Positions 1-12,469 of a stretch of DNA of 64,000 nucleotides are shown here, in pieces. The position numbers and the translations under genes were made by a program. The stretch lies in the NCBI GenBank assembly GCA_038380795.1, contig CM076280.1, forward strand, positions 3,955,501 through 4,019,500, in the 5' to 3' direction. This DNA is from Pyrocephalus nanus (Eukaryota > Chordata > Aves > Passeriformes > Tyrannidae). Within the stretch, counting starts at the first letter, position 1, and every line of letters begins with the position of its first letter. Below the pieces are notes generated by a model. The model did no database searches and was not told the origin of the DNA. It was given only the letters and a program-made list of their open reading frames with translations.

Positions 1-2082
1 CTCCTCCTCCTTGCTCCAGGAAGGACTCACTCAGGAATTTACTATGTTTTTCTTCTCACATGCTGAGTACCTCCCTCCTCCCAGGACTGTCCCCAGAGCA
101 CCAGAAGGTGACAGTCCAAGCATGTGTGGGCTCAGTCCTGGAGCAATGAGAGGGCTCCTCTCATGGGCTCTCTGCTGTGAGGGTCAGCAAACCAATGCTC
201 ATCTGGGGCAAACTGGGGTCTGTCCACTGGTCCCAGCGTGCCCAGGGCACCCACAGCCCAAAACCAGTGCCACAGAGAGCTCTGACACACACATCTGGTC
301 CCAGTAGTCTTGACTGGGGCTATCAATGGAGCACATGGGGAAGGAGCCATTTGGCAATCCAGTTCTAACACTTCAAATGCAGAAGGAGATGCAAAAAGAC
401 ATTTTCCCAAGAAACATTCCCATGGACTGGAACAGCAGAGCAGCAGGACTGAGCTCCTGTGTTCAGTGTGTGACATGTCTCTTTGGGGACTTTATACAAG
501 ACCTCACAGGTAGGCAAATCCCCCCCATCTGCCCTTTCCTGCTGGACAACACTGGTGGTAGAGCCAGAAAACAGGAGAATGAATGAAAAACTGAGAACAG
601 GCGGGAGCCAGCTGGGGTGCAGCTCCTCCCACTGCACAGCGGGCACCCAGCCAGCCCCATGACTTTCCTCTTCCTCCCTGGGACTCACAGAGGTTGTAAG
701 TCATCTGATCACCTCATTACATCACTGTGGGAATACTACGTGCTGCTAACTGGGTGCATATGCGTGGGTCTAACAACAGGGCAGCCCGGGGCTGGAGCGG
801 TGCTCGGGGCTGACGCTGAGCTCTTCCTCTTAAGAGGCCAAGCCCACTCATAAAAATACCTTTCTCTGCTAGCTCTGCCAACAGGATCAAGAGCCAGGAA
901 CACGTCAGACTGATCAAACAAGCTCACGCTTTGTTATTCTTTCACTCTGTTTCAAGGCTGAACTGCTGTGCTCTGTACAACCTCCAGCAAAGCCCGGTGC
1001 AGCTGTGAGTCTTCACCTCGTGTGCACCCGCTGGCCTCAACAGCAGTGGCAGGGTCAGGGCAGAAACACATTTCACACGTGCAAGGAACTGGCAGATTTG
1101 ACAGAAGGGGTGCCCCACAAGGCTGCACAAAGTTAGAAGCAGGTAACACAGAAGATGCTGCACTCGGGAACGAGCTCGGGGGCTGGCACATCTCTCACAC
1201 ATCCCCCAGGCTAAACAAGGTTAGGGACCTGCCTTCAAGGTCTCTTCCTAACCCTGCTCTTTTATCCTAAATAAACTCCTAACAAGCACACTAATTAGCT
1301 GGGGGATTGCAGAGCCGAAGCTAAAATTCTGCAGACATACATGCACCCTGCTGGCATGGGGCAGTCCTGCTGAACTCACAGTCTCCCGTGGGAATGGGCA
1401 CTTGCAGACTGGCACCAGAAGGGATGGAGCAGCATGAAAGAGTGTTAAAAGCAGCACAGCATGAGCTTGGGAGCAAAGGGAGTGTAGCTGTCAAGAGAGA
1501 AAAGCTGAGAAGATCCCTGGATCAAGGGGGAGTGAAAAATAGGGAGCGAAATTTAGGGCCAGACTCCTTGTCTTGGATCAGATCTCTGCAGAAGTTTGCA
1601 TTAATAATACACAAGAACTGTCAGCCCAGTGATAGGTGACTGAGCCACTGACATCACAGCCCGGTCAGGGAAATCAGACACCGGGAGGGGAAGTCTCAGA
1701 TTTAACCCCAAAGAAGGGAGGAAAACGAGCTGTGTGAAAATCTGGCTGAAATCAGCAGAGAGACACTGATTTACATCAACTAGTGGTTTTTTAAGCACTG
1801 CCTGCAGCATGCCAATGAAAGTTTTAAAGTCATGCACTGTACTGTGACCTCAGTGAAATGAAGACAAGAACAGAACTCTTAGTTAAAATGCCCGAATCAC
1901 AAAATCACAGAATTCTGAGCAATAACACGATTTATCCCAGGCATTTTTCTCAGCCTAAGGAAGGAGGAACGTAACGGTGAGCCTCCCATGTTCCCTTTAA
2001 AACACGAGAAACTCGTACAGAGAATTAAAAGAACCGAACAAACGCAGCCCTGGAGGCGCAGGACGAGGTGCGAGTGCCTTAC
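1..2082 (-). other. TNFSF15 intron 1, 5' part
   Basis: Non-coding sequence downstream of the exon 1 donor. I looked on the minus strand for short exons with a pyrimidine tract, AG and a matching phase and found none I could support. No CR1 fragment is evident. The ORFs here are short and without family resemblance. Confidence 0.6.
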
Positions 2083-2280
2083 CTGGCTGCCGCAGGAGCT
2101 GGGGGCTCGCAGGTTTCCAGCCAGCAGGTAGGCGATGGGCAGCATGAGGACCATCACCGAGAGCAGGCACAGCAGCACCGCGCACCGCATCCTCCTCAAA
2201 TCCTTCCTGAGGTGCATCCCAGAGCCTTGGCTGCTCCCGGGAGCCGCTGCCTCCGGCGTCATCTCCACCACGCGCTCCAT
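2083..2280 (-). CDS. TNFSF15: TNFSF15 (TL1A/VEGI) exon 1, partial gene
   Basis: First coding exon of a type II membrane TNF-family ligand. TNFSF15 binds the death-domain receptor DR3 on lymphocytes and endothelium. The 66 codons start at ATG 2280-2278 in a strong context (GCCATGG) and end in CAG followed by a GTAAGG donor, phase 0. Residues 1-32 are cytoplasmic and end in a basic cluster (LRKDLRRMR). Residues about 33-54 are one hydrophobic anchor. The segment after the anchor, LRAPSSC, resembles the human LRAQGEAC stretch at the same place. The gene lies downstream of TNFSF8 on the same strand, as in human 9q32. I could not find exons 2-4 (stalk and TNF homology domain) in positions 1-2082, so they are expected to the left of the window. 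The family call rests on topology, a short match and synteny; another TNF ligand is possible but less likely. Confidence 0.8.
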
Positions 2281-2408
2281 GGCAGCGCCTGCCGGGCGAG
2301 ATGCTCTTCCTCAGCTGGGAGCTGGGGGACGGCAAAACCTCCTCTGGCGTCTGCCCTGCATGGAGACCCCCATTAAATAAGAGCTGCTCCGAGTGTGGGA
2401 AGGCTCCA

Positions 2409-2434
2409 GCACACACACACACTCACACACACAC
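2409..2434. repeat. (CA)n microsatellite in the TNFSF15 upstream region
   Basis: CA dinucleotides with one CT interruption, 129-154 bp upstream of the TNFSF15 start codon. Confidence 0.9.
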
Positions 2435-2545
2435 CCCCTCCCTCCCGAGGAATGCACCGCCTACAATAGAAACCCAAGCGCGGGGATCGGGAGCTCCGCG
2501 GCTCCCCGCGCTCCCTGCCCTCTCTCCCTGCCTCCCGACGGCTCC

Positions 2546-2583
2546 TTTTTTCTTTTTTTTTTTTTTTTTTTTTTTTCTTTTTT
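2546..2583. repeat. T-rich homopolymer run upstream of TNFSF15
   Basis: About 38 bases, nearly all T on the plus strand with isolated C, between the CA repeat and the kappaB site. A CT-rich stretch follows at 2584-2600. Confidence 0.9.
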
Positions 2584-2621
2584 CTCCTCCCCTCTCTCTC
2601 TCCGCGTGCTGAAGGAAGCCA

Positions 2622-2631
2622 GGAAAGTCCC
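2622..2631 (-). promoter_or_regulatory. Canonical NF-kappaB site upstream of TNFSF15
   Basis: The minus strand reads GGGACTTTCC, the classic Ig-kappa/HIV kappaB decamer, about 342 bp upstream of the TNFSF15 ATG. Mammalian TNFSF15 is NF-kappaB-inducible, so the site fits. Function is inferred. Confidence 0.55.
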
Positions 2632-3856
2632 AGTGGGTGGAACCAGGATAAACCCTGCTGCTGGGCTGGAGAGACTTGAAAGTTTTCCGCATGGCAGAGG
2701 GAACGTGAAACCAATGGGAGTGAAAGTGAGAAGCAGGGGGGGAGCGAGAGCGGCAGAGGGAGCCCCGCAGTTTTTTCTTTCCCTGAGAGAGGGGAAGAGG
2801 GTTTTAGGGAAGGTGAGGAGTAAGTGACCCCCAAGAAGGGCTCTGGTTCTCTGAAGTGTTGCTTCATCTCTACGTTTTAGCAGAATCCACATCAGGCTGC
2901 AGGTTGCTCAGTGTGCATCTTTTGCAGCAAAGAGTGAGGGGTCAGGCCTGGAGTGGGATGTTTGTCTGCTCTGGGGTTCTTCTCCAAAATCATTTTTAAT
3001 TGTGCTTTCAGGGAAGTCTGTTATTGTTTCTTGAAAAAGCTGTGACTTCTTTGCACTTGGAAGAGAAATACATCATGTTCCTTTATTGACAGCTGCTATC
3101 TGTGATTAGAAGGGCTGCTCCTCTGGGCAACCTTTCCAGCTGCTCAACAACAGGTCTGGGAAGAACAAGCTGGAAATAGCTCCTGTATCCCAGGGAAGTC
3201 GAATTCCTTGCTTACTCCCTGCCACTCCACAGCAGTCCCCTCCTCCAGTGCCATTTAGGAAGTGCTTGGCAGGACCCATCTCTGGAGATGTTGCCATTTA
3301 GACTTACCCAGACTGTTGAAATTGGAATAGTTTCCCCAGGAAAGTTCTCCTTAAAATGGAAATTTTCCCTGGTGTCGACGTGAACATACAGTGATGTTCA
3401 GAAACTTCTCCTTTTTTTTCCGTGGGTAGAGAAACAGGCTGGAAACTTGCAGATTTCTTAGTGAGAGAGCAACAAGGCTTGGTTTCCCTTACGTCCCCAA
3501 AAAAAAGGCGTTTCGGGTTTGGGTTATTAAAAAATAAGGTCAAAGAAAGAAAACTGTTTTCTCACATCCCAGGACACCTGTAAAATATTCATAAAAATTC
3601 AGCCAGCTCTTATCACTTCAATAACACTGCTAGAAATCTTCCTGTTACAACAGTCTGGGGTGGCTCTTGATACATGAGAGAGCTAAAAGTCATGCTCTGA
3701 GAAGAACATGTGGTTTGGTTATTGAGGGTGACTGAGGCTGCCAGCAGCAAGGATGGGATTCCTGCCAGCAGACTGGAGAGGGAATAGGCCAGGGAAAGTG
3801 TGAAAGAGTAAGCAAGAAATAGTGAAAACTAGTATGGTTTAAAAGGGAGCTGATAA

Positions 3857-4497
3857 ATCATAGGATCAGAGAATGGCCTGGGTTGGAAGGGACCTTAAAA
3901 TCACCCAGTTCTACCCCGTACCATGGGCAGGGACACCTTTCACTAGCCCAGGTTGCTCCAAGCCCTGTCCAATCTGGCCTTGAACACTTGCAGGGATGGA
4001 GCAGCCACAGCTTCTCTGGGCAACCTGTGCCAGGGCCTGCCCACCCTCACAGGAACTATTCCTCCCTAATATCCCATCTAACCCTGCCCTTTAGCAGTGG
4101 GAAGCCATTCCCCCTTGTCCTGTCACCCTTGGAAATAGTCTCTCTCCATCCTTCTCACATGTTCTCTTCATGTCTTGGAAGGCCATATTAGGTCACCTGG
4201 AAGCCTTCCCTTCTCCAGGATGAACAATCCCAACTCTCTCTCCTTCCCTCCCAGCAGAGCTGCTCCATCCCTCTGATCCTCTTGGTGCCTCCTCTGGGCT
4301 CTCTCCAGCAGCTCCCTGTCCTTGCTGTGCTGTTCCCCAGGGCTGGGGCAGCTCTGCAGGGGGGTCTCACCTGAGGGGGCAGAGGAGCAGAATCCCCCCC
4401 TCTCTTGCTGCCCACACTGTGGGATCAGGACATGTTTGGAATTCTGAGCAGTCAGAACACACTGTTGGCTCATGTCCAACCTCTCTTCCGCCACACA
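3857..4497 (-). mobile_element. CR1 LINE 3' fragment
   Basis: The plus strand begins with the complement of the CR1 terminal ATTCTATGATTCT-type repeat, then the typical GGTTGGAAGGGACC, CCATGGGCAGGGACACC and GGGGCAGCTCTGC words. At about 640 bp it is one of the longest copies here, running to the ACTGTTGGCTCATGTCC region. Confidence 0.9.
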
Positions 4498-6042
4498 CTC
4501 TTTGATAAAGCAGCAAAGGCCGTGTGCTGTAATCCAAGCCAAGCCACAGCTCTCCTTGGAGACCTTACACATGTGCCTGACGTGCTTGCCTTCTATAATT
4601 CACTATTTGTTTTCATGTAGACTGTAAAACCTTGGCGACAAGGACTAATCTCTGCTTTTACAGTACCCAGATCCGAGTTCAGGGGTAGGTGTGGCTCCAT
4701 TTATCATCAAGTAAAAAAGTTTATATTTCTGTGGAAGTGCTGTGTAGAGATGTGATTTTTTTTTTTTTTTTAAATTATTTTTCCCCCCACCTCCAAATCT
4801 CAGTTGTTTATTCCTGGACAGAATACTAAAAAACTGACACCAGTGTTTTGAGCATGAGTGTCACAGTTAATTTTCCCTTCACTGTGAGTGCCACAAGATG
4901 TTTAATATACATTCAAGGCCTTTACAAGCAGATGGACACTGATAACTCCAAGATGAACTCAGGCAAACACCCAGGGGTTTGTTTTTGTTGTGTTTTCCTA
5001 GGATTTCCAGGTGACTCAGTTCTGAGTTAATACAGCTCATGAGAGCTTTGACTGGCCTCAGATTTCTTGCAGTGGTGTGTGAGCTGCAAACCTTTGGCTG
5101 GAAGAGGATGAACAGCCAGAGCCTTGGAGAGCAGCAGCTGAGCCCTTGAGATGAGTCAGGAACAGGCTCATTCTCTGCACTCGAGCTCGGAATTTGTTCT
5201 TGAGAATCTCGAGGAAGGAGGAGAAATTTATTTTCCTCTCCAGAGAACAAGTGCACCTGGCAGAGAGTGAGCCTGGGACTTGCTGGGAGGTGACTTTCCC
5301 AGGGTGGCTCAGCATTTCAGTGGCCACAAGAAGCCCAGTGCTGGGCTGTACTGGGATGTTTCCCAGCCATCTTCTGCTGCAGGACAGGGAATGATGACTT
5401 CTGGGATTCATCTTTCCCCAAAGTGGGACTGGATCATTGCAGTCAGGGCACAGGCAGGGACAGTCCTGCTCAGCTCATGTCATGCCTTGTCCTGTCACTC
5501 TTCGTGTGTCTCCTGCTGCTCCCGGTTTGTCCCCAGCTCGGCTCTCAGCCTTCCCTGTTGTGCAAATTCTCCTGCTTTTGTCAGACATGTCCCAGCCTGT
5601 GATCTTTGAATAGTTTCTACTGATTAGAGAAATCAGCAGGGCTTCCCAATCCCGCTCACCTTAGCAGTTAAACGACCTTTAAAGAGGGGAGATGTTCCTA
5701 TAAACTTACATATTTGGGGCTTGGAAATGTTTTTAAAGAGGAGAAAAAGCATGCAAGGAATTAGGGAATCCAAGAAAGAGCTTGTCCCCAGGGCATGTCA
5801 CCTCTGTGCTGCTGAGCTTTCCCTACTTTCTGAAGTGCTTTTTGTTCTCTCTGCATGCTTGTGCATGATGTGTGTGAGGGCTTTTTGTCTGAGGACAAGC
5901 TGAATCAGATCCATGGTGACGCTAAAGTAGAATACACAGGGATGGCATGACAGCTATTCCTGTCTTTGACATGGAAAATGCTCAGCATATTTTATCCTTA
6001 TTCATTCCTTGTGTACATCAGGTCATGGTTCCTTTCAGTTTT

Positions 6043-6335
6043 GGGTCCCTCACTCCAGGAAAGACACTGAGGGGCTGGAGCTTGTCCAGGGAAGGGAACG
6101 GAGCTGGGGAAGGATCTGGAGCAGCAGGAGCAGCTGAGGGAGCTGGGGGGGCTCAGCCTGGAGAAAAGGAGGCTCAGGGGGGACCTTCTCACCCTTTACA
6201 ACTCCCTGACAGGAATGGGGAGCTGGGGTGGGTTGGGCTCTGCTCCCAGGGAACAAGGGAACAAATGGCCTCAAGCTGCTCCAAGGGAAGTTTAGGTTGG
6301 ATATCAGAGAAAATTCACTGTGTTGAGAGTGGTTG
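6043..6335 (+). mobile_element. CR1 LINE fragment lacking the 3' tip
   Basis: CR1 words GGGGCTGGAGC, GGGCTCAGCCTGGAGAAAAGG and TTTAGGTTGGATATCAG in sense orientation; it stops before the terminal repeat. Confidence 0.85.
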
Positions 6336-9300
6336 GTCTTTTATCTGCATGGCTGCAGCTGAATCCTGTGAGATTCCCCACAGGAAGACAGCACAGAGCA
6401 TCCTTCATCTGGGAGAGGGGGAATCAGGGTGTGAATTTGCTCCTCTTGATCTTGTCACTTCCTTCCTCTTGGTGTTTTGTTGGGTCATCTGGAGCCTCCC
6501 ACCAGAGACATGATGTGCACAGAGGTGCTGGGCACTCTCAGCACTGGTTGTGACCTCCCAGGTTGGCATTTCATCCTTCCCCTGTGCTGCTGCTGCCTCG
6601 CTGCTGTGGCTGTTGGTTGCTGGGACATGTTTTGGTGATGGTTCCCTGCTGGGTGTTTCTGTGGTTATCCTGCACCTCCAGCACTCCTGTCACTGCAGCT
6701 GAGCATCAGAGATACACTGGGAGCAGTGGGCAATGCCACCTTCTGCCAACCCATGGCCTGGGCCGGGCAAAGGGGATGGTGAAAGCAGGGATTGCTGGTG
6801 GTGAAAGCAGGGATTGCTGGTGGTGTGGGATTCTTTAACGCACCAGGGCCCACCCATGGACATCCAATAAATTGAAGTGCTGATGGTTGTGAGAGGGAAG
6901 GCAGAAGGATGCGGGGGGGAAGGCTCATCTCAGCATGACTGTGCCTTGGAAGAGCGATGATGTCACCCCCTGTGCCCAGGCCTTGTGGAAGGGTTTTCTC
7001 ACAGGCACTGTCAGGTGAGGAGATGTGTCAGGAGGGGCTTTTCAGGTCAGTCATTTCTCTTGCACAACCCCCGGCCACCAGCAAGCAGAAGTAGGGCATC
7101 CCGTGTGGAAACATCCCCCAGCTGGACCGGGTTCGTCACCGGGCAGGAGATGGGGGAGCAGCTCCCAACGTGCCCCTCGCCGTGGGGTGACAGAAGACGG
7201 GAAGGAGTGGGAGGGTGCAGGAAAAGCTTCCCCACCTCCAGCCGCCGTGTCCCTCATGTGACCTCCCACCTCTGCTGCCAAATCCTGCCCTGCCACCCGC
7301 TCCTGTCCCGTAAGAACTTTTCCCTCCCACGCACGCCGAGCCGGGACGATCAGCTGGGTGGAGCTCCCGAGGTGTCGGGGAGCTGGGAGGAATGTCTTGG
7401 CCCAAAGGGATGCTGCTCCCGTGTCCTTGGAGGCAGCCCGTGCCTGCGGGGGAGGCAGGGGCTGCGGGATGGGAGCCGTGCCATTCCGGGGACTCCGGGA
7501 GAGCCTTTCAGGGTAAATCCTGGTGTATCCCCTTGCGTGTGCTGTGGGAAGTCACCGTGCTTGAAAGCGTGACACAGGCAGCCTGGAATTTCTTGAATTC
7601 GCAGCCTGCATGGGACACCTCGCATGATGGAGCGTTCCAAGGAAGAATTTGGGCTGCCAGGGGCAGGTTAGCTGGACATTTTCCCATCCTTTTCAGCACA
7701 CACAAGGAAGCTGGCTCTGAAAAGCATTCTCTTCACGGTTCAGGGCTTTGTTTTCCCTAGCAAATGATCCAGTGGAGCAGAGATCTTGAGTCTGCCCTGC
7801 ACCAGCCTCCCTGCTCTTACGTGCCTGTCTGTCCTAGCAGCAAACCACAGCTGGATGTTGCTGTTTGGACACGGAAGGGTTGCTGAGAACACACAGAGCA
7901 GCAGCAGTGGTGAGTGTTCCCACGTGGCAAACACAAACAAATGAAAAAAAAAAAAATCTGATTATGCAGCGCAGTTCCTGGTTATTGTGCAGAAAGGATT
8001 TATGGTGTGGAAGGACGGCTTTTCACATGTCACAGCTGGGCACAGCTGGGCTTTCCCTTTCCTTTTCCTTCTTTGGGAACAGCACAACCCAGGCAGTGTT
8101 CAGTGTAAGCAGAGGGATCAGGGGATCTTGCAGTTTGCTTGCTCCAGTCTCCAGATTTCCTTAGCAGGGCAATGTCTCAGCTCAGGGTCGTGGCCTGCAC
8201 TGCATAGACACACTCAAAGCCTTGGGGCTCAGTGTGCCAAGGCAGGTTTGGGAGTGATTCCTGTTTCCCTTTTAACACAGATTCCCAAGTTTTAGGCAAG
8301 GCCTGTTGTTCCACAGGCACCAAGTCTGCCAAAACCCAAAAAGCCCCCTGGGCATGGCTGGAGAGCTGGGGCAGGATGATGCTGGGGCCAAGTGGCACAG
8401 CTTGTGCCAGCTGGGCAAACACAGCCAGGGTGCCATTCCCATCATTCCCGTGCTCCTGCTCCCCTGAGCCACGGGGAATCACCAAAGCAGTCAGGAATGC
8501 TTTCACAGGATTTGGAAGCAAAACCCAAGTGGTTTCAGCCAAAGCTCAGTGACGAAGAATTGTTTGCATGATGAAACAGGGATTTAGGGATGTCTCTTCT
8601 TGAGGAAGTTTATCATGGAAGGTGTGTGTCAGATCCCAGCCTTTTCCAGTGTAGTTCTGATTTAGCTGCAGCCTTTCTCCAGTGCTGAAAAACCTGCTTA
8701 CAAAGGAAAAGGCTCTGACATCAGACTTGGCTCAGTGGTCCAGCAAGCAGAGACATGGCTATGGAGCCATAGAAGGAACAAATCCACAAAAGCAGAGTCC
8801 TCTGACTAAGTGCAGAGTGTAGGCTCTTAACCTTTATGCTTTAGGGAGCAAATGATTGTCTGGGATGAAAAGGATGTGATACAATACCCTCTCTACTTGG
8901 GATATTGTATGACATTCCCCAAGTCACTGGCGTCACACTGAAGCTCATCCCAGGTACCAAACCCTGGCCAAGGGCAGAGTCAGGAAAGAGAAGGCAGCAC
9001 AAATTGTCCTCAGGATCTCAGTGACCTTCTGTGCATGTGGAGGGAGAACTTTGGCTTTTGAATCTGAGAGTAATTAATGACTCCCCATGAGCAAAAAATT
9101 TCCTGGTATTGATTTTTCCAGTTTTATCTTGGAATACACAGTGGCATGGAATTACTCCTCATTCGCTCACCTCCTGCCACACTTCTTTTATCAAATAATT
9201 TGCCCTTCGTGCCATTCTCTAACAGCTTTATGGCTCACTTTGGCAGAGCCTTTATGGATCATTTCCCATCAGGTAAATAAACAAAGACAGGGCCAGAACC

Positions 9301-9435
9301 CTCCACTGGCACTGATTTCAGAGCTCTCTTTCTCAGCCAGACCCAGGATGTGCGTGCGAGCAAAGACAGAGCCTTACACTGGACATGTGGTGGGCCAGGA
9401 TTCCACAGCATGGACTGTGGAGGCAGGAGATGCCT

Positions 9436-9620
9436 CTGTTTGAGTTGGCAGGGACCTTAAAGCTCATCCAGTTCCACCCCCTGCCATGAGCAGGGACACC
9501 TTCCACTAGCCCAGGTTGCTCCAAGCCCTGTCCAACCTGGCCTTGGACACTTCCAGGGATGGGGCAGCCACAGCTTCTCTGGGCAACCTGTGCCAGGGCC
9601 TCCCCACCCTCCCAGAGAAC
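9436..9620 (-). mobile_element. CR1 LINE 3' fragment
   Basis: Antisense CR1 3' end (GGCAGGGACC, CAGGGACACCTTCCACTAG, GGGCAACCTGTGCCAGGGCC). AT-rich low complexity follows to about 9690. Confidence 0.9.
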
Positions 9621-10263
9621 AATGAATTCCTAAAATTAATTATTTAATTAACTAAAATATTGCTAGAATTAATTAATTAATGCTAGGATAAGTTCTAGCA
9701 CTTACTGAAAATTTAAACCAGCAAGAGAGAGAACCAAAACCCTGCAACATTCCACCTCCCCATTTAAGCTGTAGAATTCCTTTCGGTAATCCATTGTGGA
9801 TGCTCAAGATTTTCCTGGGTTCAAGCACATACCAGATATATGTATAGAAGAGGAGTTCTTTGTGAGACTAAATACTCAGAATTTGTGTGTGTCTCAGGAA
9901 AGTTCTTGGGCATTGCATTGCTGGAAGCTGAGGGAATGTTTCGAGGAAAAAAATTCATATGTTTGCCCAGTGCATCTCCATCTGCACCAGGGCTGGGAAG
10001 ATTTGGGACATGCCCATGGGAAAGGCCCCAGCTGCAGGTAGGAGACAGCAGGTAGTGCTGGGACACTTCTGGAAATGACACCACCGTGGCTCCCTGGTAC
10101 TGGGGACTTGTCATGGCTCCAGCAGGGAAAAATAGAAAGAGTTGCTGTGCCAGGTCTCGAGGCTGCAGCTGCTGACTGCTTGGGTACAGCTCTGTGCCCA
10201 GCAGGGGATGCCCATACTGAAGGAGGCCATGCTCAGCCTGCTGCCTTCTTGATCAGTGTTATA

Positions 10264-10665
10264 AAACCATGGAATCCCAGACTGTCCTGAGATGGAAGGG
10301 ATCCACAGGGATCATCAGTCCAGCTCCTCCCAGCAATCCCAGCCTGTCCCTCAGAGCGTTGTCCAAACCCTCCTGGAGCTCTGGCAGCCTTGGGGCTGTG
10401 CCCACTGCCCTGGGGAGCCTGGTCAGTGCCAACCACCCTCTGGGGGAAGAACCTTTTCCCCAAATCCAGCCTAACCCAGCCCTGGCACAGCTCCAGCCAT
10501 TCCCTGGGTGCTGTCCCTGCTCAGAGGGAGCAAAGATCAGAGCTGCCCCTCCTGAGGAAGCTGCAGACCCTGACGAGTGTCCCCTCAGTCTCCTCTAGGC
10601 TGAACAGACCAAGTGACCTCAGCTGCCCCTCGTGTGGCTTCCCCTCCAGGCCCTTGACCATGTAA
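10264..10665 (-). mobile_element. CR1 LINE 3' fragment, second subfamily
   Basis: Antisense copy with subfamily words CCCTCAGAGCGTTGTCCAAA and CCACTGCCCTGGGGAGCCTG. The same subfamily recurs at 27.9, 40.4, 45.6 and 54.3 kb. Confidence 0.9.
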
Positions 10666-10756
10666 CAATTCCACACTTCCAGCTCTCAGCCTCTCATCCC
10701 ACTAATGGTCCTTTCCAGAAATCTGCTCGTTTGAGCAACAGCTCCTTGGTTTTCCC

Positions 10757-10850
10757 CAGGTGAGTTTTGGCAGAAGATCCCCACGTGAGTTTTGCCAGAG
10801 GTTTCCCAGGTGAGTTTTGGCAGAGGATCCTCAGGTGGGTTTTTGGGAGC
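10757..10850. repeat. About 3.5 imperfect copies of a 25-27-bp minisatellite
   Basis: Units begin CAGGTGAGTTTTGGCAGA (10757), CACGTGAGTTTTGCCAGA, CAGGTGAGTTTTGGCAGA and CAGGTGGGTTTTTGG. Confidence 0.85.
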
Positions 10851-12259
10851 TCTCTCTCGTGCCCTCAGCGTGGGAGCCTCGTCTCCTGTATCGCCTTTCC
10901 CCTCCCTCCAACACACCCTCTCTGTTGGCTGCGATTCTGAAGAACCTGCTTGCCCACACAAAACTCTTTCCCTACTTCGAATGAAATTAGGGATTAAGAA
11001 ATAAATGGCACTTCAGCACAGGCCGGGGAGGCAGTTTTGCTAAAGGTTCTGCAAACTGCTGTTCTCAGAAATGTGATGTCTCATGAAAATTTCAGTGTTT
11101 CAGGTGGAAATACCACGGGAAAGCACTCCCAAAACTAGGCTTGAATTTCTGAAGCTCTGAAGCACATCCAGGTTTCAGAGGCAAAGCAGGCTGGAAAAGG
11201 CACGAAGTTTATATGTGGCATTTTATTTTTTTAGGCTGATTTTAGTGTTTCGGCCTCTCTTTCTCAGAGGCTCTGCATGAAACTTTGTGCTCTGAGAGCC
11301 TTTTCATTATTACAAAGGGATTTTACTTCTCCTGACACCGAGATTACAAACACACCACAGGTACTTTTTTGGTGGAATGTGAAGTACAGACAAACAACTT
11401 GCAGTTTGTTATTCTGACCCTGAAAAGAAGCAGGCACCAATATCAGCCAGGCTGCAGCTCTTAGAGTTTTCCTTGCAGTGGGATAATTGCTTATGGCTTA
11501 TTGATTCTCCTTCTGTAAAAAAATATAATAATTTGTGAATGAAAGCAAATATTTCACGGTATTGGAGCCCAAAAATTGCTTTATGAAGATGAGAAACACC
11601 AGCTTGTTGGGTGTACAACAAAGCACAATAAATTTTCTATGTGCTCCGACGTTTTCTGTCTCTCCCTCTTTTTCTTGGAGAGCAATTAATAAACACTGGG
11701 AGTGTTGCCAGGCTGACAGGAGATGCTCAGCTCTGGCTGGGGGGACAGTGACCTCTCAGGGGCAGCCTTTTGCTGGGTGTGTTGATACGGATTTAGATAC
11801 AAGGGGGGTCACATTTCTCTTTAGCCAAACCAGCCTTAAATTCAGCCTATATGACCTGGCGTGTGACTTGAGACCACTTGGCTGTTTCCAACCATCCACA
11901 AAGCTCTGAGCTTGGTTTTCATCCCTGGGAATTGCAATGTATAAGCTCTGTTTGGTTAATATGAGATTTAGAAGGGTCCAGCCCAGAGCACAGGCCGTGC
12001 AGTTCACACAGGGGACACTGTGAGGTCTCAGGAGTACCCACAGCAAGTGGACAAGGGCTGCTCATGGCAAGTGGAGAAAACCACAACTGTGGAAACCACA
12101 GCCCAGTGGGATGAGGTGAAGTAGGTTCAGGGAGAGGAAATTACAGAGGGAGAGAGGATATTGTTTGCACGTTGCAAAAAATATTTTGTCATGGTTTCAA
12201 ACGCAGAAGTGACACCAATGTGAGCAAGGAGGGACTGACTCAAACCTTCACCCACTTAA

Positions 12260-12393
12260 GCTTTGATGTGTTTAATGTTGACCAGACTCATGTTATAAAC
12301 TATAAACATCTGAGAAATCTGAACAGAAATACAGCATCATCTGAGTTTTGTAGAACTACCAGAAGAATCAGATTAGCTCTAGGCAGCATTTAA
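12260..12393 (+). repeat. Arm 1 of a diverged inverted repeat pair
   Basis: Matches the reverse complement of 13289-13418 at roughly 80 % (e.g. both have ACCAGAAGAATCAGATTAGC). I do not recognise the family. Confidence 0.75.
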
Positions 12394-12469
12394 CTTGGGT
12401 GTTCATGTGGCTTCTCCCTGTGAGGTGCTGTGACAAAATTATCTCACCAGGCCTCTCAGCACCTGAGCA

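Larger units (their letters stand above)
2281..2900 (-). promoter_or_regulatory. TNFSF15 5' leader and proximal promoter region
   Basis: GC- and CpG-rich sequence directly upstream of the TNFSF15 start codon. Read on the minus strand it holds an AT-rich TATA-like stretch, TTATTTAAT, at about 2373-2381 (roughly 95 bp before the ATG), a GT/CA microsatellite at 2409-2434, an A-run (T on plus) at 2546-2583, a canonical NF-kappaB site at 2622-2631, and a GCGGAAAAC NFAT-like word near 2683-2691. The transcription start is not visible from sequence, so the boundary between leader and promoter is unknown. Confidence 0.5.

Noticed and set aside
1..2082. TNFSF15 exon 2 or 3 within the visible intron
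   Set aside because: Several AG/GT-bounded short stretches were considered, but none gave the right phase together with a recognisable stalk sequence.
2373..2892. Minus-strand ORFs with poly-Lys or VCVCV runs upstream of TNFSF15
   Set aside because: Products of the T-run and CA repeat.
6985..7572. 195-codon plus-strand ORF as a gene
   Set aside because: Pro/Ser/Arg/Gly-rich composition follows from GC content; no recognised domain or splice partner.
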